Source: Phytopseudomonas dryadis
GTDB lineage: Bacteria > Pseudomonadota > Gammaproteobacteria > Pseudomonadales > Pseudomonadaceae
Length of the DNA stretch: 64,000 bases
Direction: 5' to 3'
Assembly: GCF_004327355.1 (NCBI RefSeq)
Contig: NZ_QJUM01000026.1
Location: 35,626 to 99,625 of the forward strand
Of the stretch, positions 49,134-56,660 are shown one piece after another (positions within the stretch are counted from its first letter, which is position 1; each line of letters starts with the position of its first letter). The translations under genes and the position numbers were made by a program. Under the pieces are notes generated by a model that saw only the letters and a list, made by a program, of their open reading frames with translations, was not told where the DNA came from and made no database searches.

Positions 49134-51092
49134 ATGCTGACGCGCTACAAACTGCTGCTCTCCACCACGCTGGCCCGCTATTTCCCGCGCACGACGGCTT
49201 ATCTGGAAGCGGAAAGACAGGCTGCCGCCGAACGCCTGAAATCCGCTGCCAAAGCCAAGGGCAAGCCTGTGCCCGGAAAGAAGGCGGCACCTGCAAAGCG
49301 CGCGGGTAAGGGCGCCAAGGGAGGGCCTGCGCCAAAAAAGCCCGTTAGGCGCTCGAGCGCCGGCATCTACTCGGCTGCAGCCATGAAGGTCGCCGTTGCC
49401 CAGGAGCAGGCCATGCGTGACGCCGTCGCACGAGCCGTGGCCGCAGGCGTGGTTGGCGCGCCTTCCAACGAGCAGTGGGCGATGATTCTGGGGCGGCAGC
49501 CGCTGACGCGAATTTTCGCCGGGGCCGGTTCGGGCAAGTCGACGACCCTCGTGCTGCGTGTGGTGTTCATGCTCTGCCACCTGAATATCGAACCTGGGCG
49601 ACTGACGGTGATCTCCTTCACCAATGCCTCCTGCGCCGAACTGCGTGAGCGCTTGTTGAAGGTGCTGGCATTCTGGCAGTCGTCCGTCGACGAGCGCGCG
49701 GTGCAGCAATGCGTGCGCACCTTTCACTCGGCCATGGGCCTGCTGGCACGTCAGGCGCTGGGCAATCCGGGCTGGTTCGAGCAGTTGGGTGACAAGCGGG
49801 CCTCGTCCGGCGAGCCGGACAATCCGCTGGCCGGCGGGCGCCTGGGCGCCGCGCAAAGTCGCCTGCTGAAAGAGGTGTACCAGGCTTGTTACGCCGACGA
49901 TCGAGCATTTCGCGCCCAGGTGCACGAACTGCTCGGCATGCCTGCAGCGGATGAGCGGAAGTCGCTGGCAAAGGCTCCCATGCAGCCATTCAGGCTGGAC
50001 GGCGAGTTGCACGCGGCGCCACTGTTCGAAGTGTTTTACGGCCAGGCCGGCTTTATCGAAAGCATCGGCATAGGTATCGACCGGTTGACGGTGGATGCGC
50101 TGTCCTGCGGTGCTCAGGAGCGCCTTTTTCTCCAGGCGTTGCAGGCATTCTGGCGGGCATTGCAGCAGAGGCTTGGCGAGCAGGGTCTGATGACCTTCAA
50201 CGGTGCCTTTCAGCAACTGACGCGGATGCTCGACGAAGGCGACGGGCCCATCTATGCGCTGGCGGGTTTTTCCCACCTGTTGATCGACGAGTTCCAGGAT
50301 GTCTCGCCGCAGATCGTGCAGTGGCTGCAGGCCGTGCACCGGCGCCTGGTGCGGGCCGGCGAGGCGGTGAGCCTGATGGCCATTGGCGACGACTGGCAAT
50401 CCATCTATGGCTGGCGCGGCAGCTCGCCGGAGCTGTTCATGGCCTTTGATCGGCATTTTCCGAGCAAAGGCAAGGGCAAGAGCGCGCTGCTGATGCTGCA
50501 GGCCAACTACCGATCCATCGAGCCGGTGATCCGTGATGCCGAGGCGCTGCTGCGCGAGGTGGCCTGCAAGCAGGAGAAAACCACGCAGGCGATCAGGACG
50601 GTGCCCGCGGGCGGGCATGGTGTGCGGCTGATCACGCCTTTCGATGCGGTCCGGCAAATGCCTGAATTGCTGCGCGAGGTTGTTGCCCAGTGCGAGTATG
50701 CCCGTGCCATGGGCTCCACGGAGCGCACGGCCGTGTTGCTGCTCGGCCGGCGCAACGAGACGCTGCGGCAGATACAGTCCCAGCTCGAGCGGCAATTGCC
50801 GGTCAAGGCTTACACCATCCACCGCGCCAAGGGGCTGCAGGCCGAAGTGGCGATCATCGTCGATGACTGCCTGCCGCCTGCCTCCCATCCATTGCGCAAC
50901 GCCCTGTACGCCCACTGCGGTTTTTTCAGCAACAGCTACGACCAGGCGATGGCGGACGAGAGCCTGCGCCTGGGGTACGTGGCGATCACCCGCGGCGTCA
51001 GTCGCGTGTTCTGGTATGCGCGCAGGCCCCAAGGAGCGGCGGGCCTGCTGGCGGGGCGCCTACAGGAGAGCGGCAAACCGCCACCCATGTAG
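49134..51092 (+). CDS. UvrD/Rep-type DNA helicase, stand-alone
   Basis: Seen: 652 residues from ATG 49134. A Lys/Ala/Pro-rich N-terminus (about 40-75, KAAPAKRAGKGAKGG), then superfamily 1 motifs: Walker A AGAGSGKSTTL (about 131), Ia ISFTNASCAELRERL, II LLIDEFQDVS, III AIGDDWQSIYGWRG, V TIHRAKGLQAEVAII and VI YVAITRGVSRVFWYAR. Known: SF1A helicases unwind DNA 3' to 5' in repair. No nuclease domain is present. Odd: inserted between cysS and folD, weak ribosome site, REPIN upstream and a REP array that supplies its last codons and stop. A defence or repair role is possible but only inferred. Confidence 0.88.
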   Translation: MLTRYKLLLSTTLARYFPRTTAYLEAERQAAAERLKSAAKAKGKPVPGKKAAPAKRAGKGAKGGPAPKKPVRRSSAGIYSAAAMKVAVAQEQAMRDAVARAVAAGVVGAPSNEQWAMILGRQPLTRIFAGAGSGKSTTLVLRVVFMLCHLNIEPGRLTVISFTNASCAELRERLLKVLAFWQSSVDERAVQQCVRTFHSAMGLLARQALGNPGWFEQLGDKRASSGEPDNPLAGGRLGAAQSRLLKEVYQACYADDRAFRAQVHELLGMPAADERKSLAKAPMQPFRLDGELHAAPLFEVFYGQAGFIESIGIGIDRLTVDALSCGAQERLFLQALQAFWRALQQRLGEQGLMTFNGAFQQLTRMLDEGDGPIYALAGFSHLLIDEFQDVSPQIVQWLQAVHRRLVRAGEAVSLMAIGDDWQSIYGWRGSSPELFMAFDRHFPSKGKGKSALLMLQANYRSIEPVIRDAEALLREVACKQEKTTQAIRTVPAGGHGVRLITPFDAVRQMPELLREVVAQCEYARAMGSTERTAVLLLGRRNETLRQIQSQLERQLPVKAYTIHRAKGLQAEVAIIVDDCLPPASHPLRNALYAHCGFFSNSYDQAMADESLRLGYVAITRGVSRVFWYARRPQGAAGLLAGRLQESGKPPPM

Positions 51093-51416
51093 GAGCGTCG
51101 CCCCCGGCGCGATGCGCTTGCGGCCATCCCGCAAAATCCGTGGTGCGACCGCTATTCGCTGCGAGGTCGCAGCTCCCACAGAAAATCGCGGCAACCACCG
51201 CTCGTGTAGGAGCGTCGCCCTCGGCGCGATACGCTTGCGGCCATCCCGCAAAATCCGTGGTGCGACCGCTATTCGCTGCGAGGTCGCAGCTCCCACAGAA
51301 AATCGCGGCAAACCACCGCTCGTGTAGGAGCGTCGCCCTCGGCGCGATACGCTTGCGGCCATCCCGCAAAATCCGTGGTGCGACCGCTATTCGCTGCGAG
51401 GTCGCAGCTCCTACAG
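51063..51416. repeat. Three tandem REPIN units, about 117 bases each
   Basis: Seen: units beginning GTAGGAGCGTCGCC at 51089, 51206 and 51324, each ending with GCAGCTCC(C/T)AC. Units 2 and 3 are nearly identical (CCCTCGG, GATACG), unit 1 differs (CCCCCGG, GATGCG). The inter-unit spacer GCGGCAAACCACCGCTCGT corresponds to 51070-51088, inside the helicase gene end, and, inverted, to 36691-36708. Recent tandem duplication is the simplest reading. Confidence 0.85.
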
Positions 51417-51493
51417 GGCCTGGGCCAATCGCTGTCTTGCAGGCCAATGCCCAACTGACCGGCATTACCCGTTCGTCAGGCGCGCGACGCCGC

Positions 51494-52348
51494 TCAGTCG
51501 TGCAGGTGCTCGGCGGCGTGCAGGGTGTTCTCCAGCAGGCAGGCGCGGGTCATCGGGCCTACGCCGCCGGGAACCGGGGTGATCCAGCCGGCACGGGGCA
51601 GGGCGGTTTCGTAGACCACGTCGCCGATCAGCTTGCCGTCGGCCTGGCGATTGATGCCGACGTCGATGACGATGGCGCCTTCCTTGATCCACTCGCCCTT
51701 GACCAGGCCGGGCTTCCCGGCGGCGACCACGACGATGTCGGCCTGGCCGACGTGGCTGGCCAGATCCCTGGTGAAGCGGTGGGTCACGGTGACGGTGCAG
51801 CCGCCCAGCAGCAGCTCCATGGCCATGGGCCGGCCGACGATGTTCGAGGCGCCCACCACCACGGCGTGCAGGCCATACAGGTCCACGCCGGTGCTGTGCA
51901 GCAGGGCCATGATGCCTTTGGGCGTGCAGGGGCGCAGCAACGGCATGCGTTGCGCCAGGCGCCCGATGTTATAGGGGTGGAAGCCGTCCACGTCCTTGTC
52001 CGGGCGAATGCGCTCGAGCAGCAGCGACGAGTCGAGATGTTCGGGCAGCGGCAGTTGCACCAGGATGCCGTCGATGCTCGGGTCGTCGTTGAGCGAGTCG
52101 ATCAGCGCCAGCAGGTCATCCTGGCGGGTGTCGGCATCCAGGTCATAGGCGTGGGAGACGAAGCCCACTTCTTCGCAATCCTTGCGCTTGTGCGCGACAT
52201 AGACCTGAGAGGCCGGATCGCTGCCGACCAGGATCACCGCCAGGCCCGGCGCACGCAGCCCTTGCTGGCGTCGTTGCTCGACACGCTGGGCGATCTGCTG
52301 GCGGATGTCGGCGGCAATCGCCTTGCCGTCTATCAGTTGTGCGGTCAT
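51494..52348 (-). CDS. folD: Methylene-THF dehydrogenase/methenyl-THF cyclohydrolase
   Basis: Seen: 284 residues from ATG 52348. Catalytic lysine region YVAHKRKDCEEVG, folate site ILVQLPLPEHL, NADP loop VVVGASNIVGRPMAMELL and the closing TPVPGGVGPMT. Known: bifunctional enzyme of one-carbon metabolism. Complete length. Convergent with the helicase gene and read away from the tRNA cluster. Confidence 0.97.
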   Translation of the reverse strand: MTAQLIDGKAIAADIRQQIAQRVEQRRQQGLRAPGLAVILVGSDPASQVYVAHKRKDCEEVGFVSHAYDLDADTRQDDLLALIDSLNDDPSIDGILVQLPLPEHLDSSLLLERIRPDKDVDGFHPYNIGRLAQRMPLLRPCTPKGIMALLHSTGVDLYGLHAVVVGASNIVGRPMAMELLLGGCTVTVTHRFTRDLASHVGQADIVVVAAGKPGLVKGEWIKEGAIVIDVGINRQADGKLIGDVVYETALPRAGWITPVPGGVGPMTRACLLENTLHAAEHLHD

Positions 52349-52481
52349 TGCGCTTGGTTAACCATCGAAAGGGAATGAAAAAGGACGCGCATTCTCGCAT
52401 GGCGTCGCAGTGCGGCAAAGGCGCGGGCCGGCGAATTTCCTGTAACCCCTTTATCTCGCTGAACTTTTTTTGATTTTGCTG

Positions 52482-52508
52482 TTGACGACATAGGGGCACC
52501 TCTATAAC
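52482..52508 (+). promoter_or_regulatory. Candidate sigma70 promoter of the tRNA cluster
   Basis: Seen: TTGACG, a 15-base spacer and TATAAC, followed by GC-rich sequence as in stringently controlled stable RNA promoters. The spacer is slightly short. The rest of 52349-52619 holds no gene. Confidence 0.55.
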
Positions 52509-52619
52509 ATGCGCCCCGCTTGTCGAGCACAGCCAGTCGCTGGGTAAGACGGCAAAGGCCGGAGCCGAAAGGCGATGGCCGAAGCCGAAAGCTTTAAGTC
52601 TGCGCTTGCAGATGGATAG

Positions 52620-52696
52620 GCGCCCGTAGCTCAGCTGGATAGAGCATCCGCCTTCTAAGCGGATGGTCGCAGGTTCGAGTCCTGCCGGGCGTGCCA
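52620..52696 (+). tRNA. tRNA-Arg (TCT)
   Basis: Seen: 77 bases with acceptor GCGCCCG/CGGGCGT, D-arm AGCTCAGCTGG, anticodon loop CTTCTAA (anticodon TCT), T-arm GGTTCGAGTCC and encoded CCA. First of three tRNAs; reads AGA codons, rare in this GC-rich genome. Confidence 0.96.
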
Positions 52697-52730
52697 TTTG
52701 GCAGTCTTGGCACAAGCAACGTGCAATATG

Positions 52731-52806
52731 GTGGGCGTAGCTCAGTTGGTAGAGCACAGGATTGTGGCTCCTGGTGTCGAGGGTTCGATCCCCTTCGTCC
52801 ACCCCA
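52731..52806 (+). tRNA. tRNA-His (GTG)
   Basis: Seen: 76 bases, acceptor GTGGGCG/CGTCCAC, anticodon loop TTGTGGC (GTG), T-arm GGTTCGATCCC, encoded CCA. The base before it is G, as needed for the extra G-1 that pairs with C73 in tRNA-His. Confidence 0.96.
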
Positions 52807-52815
52807 TATTCCAAA

Positions 52816-52844
52816 GCGCCAGGCCCTCGGGCCTGGCGTTTTTG
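52816..52844 (+). terminator. Intrinsic terminator between tRNA-His and tRNA-Leu
   Basis: Seen: GCGCCAGGCC-CTCG-GGCCTGGCG followed by TTTTTGTTTG. Strong stem and T run, only 19 bases before tRNA-Leu. Confidence 0.85.
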
Positions 52845-52862
52845 TTTGTAAAGCCTTGCCAC

Positions 52863-52947
52863 GCGGACGTGGTGGAATTGGTAGACACACTGGATTTAGG
52901 TTCCAGCGCCGCAAGGCGTGAGAGTTCGAGTCTCTCCGTCCGCACCA
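52863..52947 (+). tRNA. tRNA-Leu (TAG)
   Basis: Seen: 85 bases with acceptor GCGGACG/CGTCCGC, anticodon loop TTTAGGT (TAG), a class II variable arm (GCGCCGCAAGGCGT) and encoded CCA. It lies beyond a strong terminator, so read-through or its own promoter is implied. Confidence 0.96.
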
Positions 52948-53075
52948 TCTTTTAGTGCCCTCCCGTTTGCCGCCTGCATCTAGGGTGACTTCTGTAAATC
53001 GACCCTCTAGAATGCATGCCCTTGATTAGGGGCCGGTAAACGGCCGGCTTACTGTCTGTGCAACGAGGAATATTC

Positions 53076-54386
53076 ATGCAAGTTTCTGTTGAAAGCACTT
53101 CTGCTCTTGAGCGCCGTATGACCGTTGGTGTTTCCGTCGAGCGCATCGAGACCGAAGTCAACAAGCGTCTGCAGCAGACTGCCCGTCGCGCCAAGGTCCC
53201 GGGTTTCCGTCCTGGCAAGGTACCGATGAGCGTCATTCGTCAGCGTTATGAAGAAGCTGCGCGCCAGGAAGCGCTGGGCGAACTGATCCAGGCGACCTTC
53301 TACGAGGCCGTCGTCGAGCAGAAGCTCAATCCCGTCGGTTCTCCGTCGGTCGAGCCCAAGGCTTTCGAAAAGGGCCAGGATCTCGAATACGTCGCCACCT
53401 TCGAAGTGTTCCCCGAGTTCCAGATCGGCGGTCTGGACGGCATCGAGGTCGAGCGCCTGCAGGCTGAAGTGGCCGATTCCGACCTGGACAACATGCTGGA
53501 TATCCTGCGCAAGCAGAACACCCGTTTCGAAGCGGTCGAGCGTGCCGCCGAGAAGGATGACCAGTTGAACATCGACTTCGTCGGCAAGATCGACGGCGAG
53601 GCCTTCGCCGGCGGTTCCGCCAAGGGCACCCAGTTGGTGATTGGTTCGGGCCGCATGATCCCGGGCTTCGAAGACGCCCTGATCGGTGCCAAGGCCGGCG
53701 AGGAGCGGGTCATCACCCCGACCTTCCCCGAGGACTATCAGAACCTCGAGCTGGCCGGCAAGACCGCTGAATTCACCGTTACCGTGAACAGCGTTGCCGC
53801 GCCGCAGCTGCCGGAGCTGAACGACGAGTTCTTCGCCCTGTTCGGCATCAAGGACGGCGGCCTGGAAGGCTTCCGCGCCGAAGTGCGCAAGAACATGGAG
53901 CGCGAACTGCGCCAGGCGATCAAATCCAAGGTCAAGAACCAGGTGATGGACGGCCTGCTGGCGGCCAACCCGGTCGAGGTGCCGAAGGCGCTGATCGCTA
54001 ACGAAGTCGACCGTCTGCGTGCGCAGGCCGTCCAGCAGTTCGGTGGCAACATCAAGCCTGACCAACTGCCGGCCGAACTGTTCGAAGAGCAGGCCAAGCG
54101 CCGCGTTTCCCTCGGCCTGATCGTCGCCGAGGTGGTCAAGCAGTTCGAACTCAAGCCCGACGACGCCCGCGTCCGTGAACTGATCCAGGAAATGGCCTCG
54201 GCCTACCAGGAGCCGGAGCAGGTCGTGGCCTGGTACTACAAAAACGACCAGCAGATGAACGAAGTGCGTTCGGTTGTGCTGGAAGAGCAAGTTGTAGATA
54301 CTGTTTTGCAGAAGGCCAAAGTGACTGACAAATCGGTCTCTTACGAAGAAGCTGTCAAGCCGCTAGAAGCTCCGCAAGCCGCCTGA
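53076..54386 (+). CDS. tig: Trigger factor
   Basis: Seen: 436 residues from ATG 53076 (GAGGAA upstream). Ribosome-binding signature VPGFRPGKVPMSVIRQRYE near residue 45, FKBP-type isomerase domain about 150-240 with GSGRMIPGFEDALIGAKAGEE (in part), and helical chaperone arms. Known: first chaperone to meet nascent chains at the exit tunnel. Heads the proteostasis cluster tig-clpP-clpX-lon. Confidence 0.97.
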   Translation: MQVSVESTSALERRMTVGVSVERIETEVNKRLQQTARRAKVPGFRPGKVPMSVIRQRYEEAARQEALGELIQATFYEAVVEQKLNPVGSPSVEPKAFEKGQDLEYVATFEVFPEFQIGGLDGIEVERLQAEVADSDLDNMLDILRKQNTRFEAVERAAEKDDQLNIDFVGKIDGEAFAGGSAKGTQLVIGSGRMIPGFEDALIGAKAGEERVITPTFPEDYQNLELAGKTAEFTVTVNSVAAPQLPELNDEFFALFGIKDGGLEGFRAEVRKNMERELRQAIKSKVKNQVMDGLLAANPVEVPKALIANEVDRLRAQAVQQFGGNIKPDQLPAELFEEQAKRRVSLGLIVAEVVKQFELKPDDARVRELIQEMASAYQEPEQVVAWYYKNDQQMNEVRSVVLEEQVVDTVLQKAKVTDKSVSYEEAVKPLEAPQAA

Positions 54387-54413
54387 TTTCTTTACCTCGT
54401 TCGAGAACACCAT

Positions 54414-54435
54414 AAGCCAGCCTCAGTGCTGGCTT
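54414..54435 (+). terminator. Hairpin between tig and clpP
   Basis: Seen: AAGCCAGC-CTCAGT-GCTGGCTT. No strong T run, so it may be a partial terminator. Confidence 0.5.
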
Positions 54436-54480
54436 ATGCGTATTCGAGACATGACTTTTATTAGGGAGCGAGTGCAAGAA

Positions 54481-55122
<642 letters not shown>

Positions 55123-55230
55123 AGGTGAGTGGCGGCGGCCGACGATTGTCGGTCCGCTGCGCATCGGGCTTGAAAATGCCCGGGTTTGCCTCCATCTTGT
55201 GTTTTAAGCCTACGGTATTGGATTGATCGA

Positions 55231-56511
55231 ATGACTGACACCCGCAACGGCGAGGACAACGGCAAGTTGCTTTATTGCTCCTTCTGCGGCAAAAGCCAGC
55301 ATGAAGTGCGCAAATTGATTGCCGGACCCTCGGTCTTTATCTGCGACGAGTGCGTCGACCTGTGCAACGACATCATCCGCGAGGAGGTGCAGGAGGCACA
55401 GGCCGAGAGCAGCGCGCACAAATTGCCGGCTCCGAAGGAGATCAGCACCATCCTCGATCAGTACGTGATCGGCCAGGAGCGTGCGAAGAAGGTCTTGTCG
55501 GTCGCGGTCTACAACCACTACAAGCGCCTCAATCAGCGCGAGAAGAAGGATGACGTCGAGCTCGGCAAGAGCAACATCCTGCTGATCGGGCCGACCGGCT
55601 CGGGCAAGACCCTGCTGGCCGAAACCCTGGCGCGTCTGCTCAACGTTCCGTTCACCATCGCCGATGCCACCACCCTGACCGAAGCCGGTTATGTGGGCGA
55701 GGATGTCGAGAACATCATCCAGAAGCTGTTGCAGAAGTGCGATTACGATGTCGAGAAGGCCCAGATGGGCATCGTCTATATCGACGAGATCGACAAGATC
55801 TCGCGCAAATCGGACAACCCGTCGATCACCCGCGACGTGTCCGGCGAGGGCGTGCAGCAGGCCCTGCTGAAACTGATCGAGGGCACCGTGGCCTCGGTTC
55901 CGCCCCAGGGCGGGCGCAAGCATCCGCAGCAGGAGTTCCTGCAGGTCGACACGCGCAACATCCTGTTCATCTGCGGCGGGGCGTTCTCCGGCCTGGAAAA
56001 GGTCATCCAGGGCCGTTCCACCCGCGGCGGCATCGGTTTCAACGCCGAGGTGCGCAGCAAGCAGGAAGGCAAGAAGATCGGCGAGTCGCTGCGTGAAGTC
56101 GAACCGGACGATCTGGTCAAGTTCGGCCTCATCCCCGAGTTCGTCGGTCGTCTGCCGGTCATCGCCACCCTCGACGAGCTGGACGAGGCGGCGCTGGTGC
56201 AGATTCTCACCGAGCCGAAGAACGCGCTGACCAAGCAGTACGGCAAGCTGTTCGAAATGGAAGGCGTCGACCTGGAGTTCAGGCCCGATGCGCTGAAATC
56301 CGTGGCCCTCAAGGCGCTGGAGCGCAAGACCGGTGCCCGTGGCCTGCGTTCGATTCTCGAAGGTATCCTGCTCGATACCATGTACGAGATTCCTTCGCAG
56401 TCCGACGTCAGCAAGGTGGTCATCGACGAAAGCGTCATCGAGGGGACCTCCAAGCCGCTGCTGATCTACGAAAACAGCGAGCCGCCGGCCAAGGCCGCAC
56501 CCGACGCCTGA
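55231..56511 (+). CDS. clpX: ClpX ATPase, specificity subunit of ClpXP
   Basis: Seen: 426 residues. N-terminal zinc-binding domain with Cys16, Cys19, Cys38, Cys41 (CSFCGKS, CDECVDLC), Walker A GPTGSGKT, Walker B IVYIDEIDK, the pore segment GYVGEDVENI and the IGF region for ClpP docking (LIEGTV, then the GRKHPQQ loop). Known: unfolds tagged substrates into ClpP. Followed by a strong hairpin terminator. Confidence 0.97.
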   Translation: MTDTRNGEDNGKLLYCSFCGKSQHEVRKLIAGPSVFICDECVDLCNDIIREEVQEAQAESSAHKLPAPKEISTILDQYVIGQERAKKVLSVAVYNHYKRLNQREKKDDVELGKSNILLIGPTGSGKTLLAETLARLLNVPFTIADATTLTEAGYVGEDVENIIQKLLQKCDYDVEKAQMGIVYIDEIDKISRKSDNPSITRDVSGEGVQQALLKLIEGTVASVPPQGGRKHPQQEFLQVDTRNILFICGGAFSGLEKVIQGRSTRGGIGFNAEVRSKQEGKKIGESLREVEPDDLVKFGLIPEFVGRLPVIATLDELDEAALVQILTEPKNALTKQYGKLFEMEGVDLEFRPDALKSVALKALERKTGARGLRSILEGILLDTMYEIPSQSDVSKVVIDESVIEGTSKPLLIYENSEPPAKAAPDA

Positions 56512-56531
56512 GGCGTTTGTCACATGTTGAA

Positions 56532-56560
56532 AGCAAGGGCCCCCATGGGGCCCTTTGCTT
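56532..56560 (+). terminator. Intrinsic terminator after clpX
   Basis: Seen: GCAAGGGCCCC-CAT-GGGGCCCTTTGC, an 11-12 bp stem with A before and T after. Separates clpX from lon, which has its own promoter. Confidence 0.85.
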
Positions 56561-56574
56561 ATGCCGACACGGTG

Positions 56575-56603
56575 CTTGTTTTTTCTCGGGCCTACCCCCA
56601 TCT
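56575..56603 (+). promoter_or_regulatory. Heat-shock (sigma32) promoter of lon
   Basis: Seen: -35 CTTGTTT, a 14-base spacer, -10 CCCCATCT, ending 57 bases before the lon ATG. Known: the sigma32 consensus is CTTGAAA-N11-16-CCCCATnT and lon is a classical heat-shock gene. Confidence 0.8.
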
Positions 56604-56660
56604 TAGGGTCAAGGGTACTCCCACCGTTTACGGCCGTATGGCCGCCGTAGAGCCAAAATC

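Noticed and set aside
51063..51416. Tandem direct repeats as a possible CRISPR array
   Set aside because: Units are 117-118 bases, nearly identical throughout with no variable spacers, and built of REP palindromes; no cas genes nearby.
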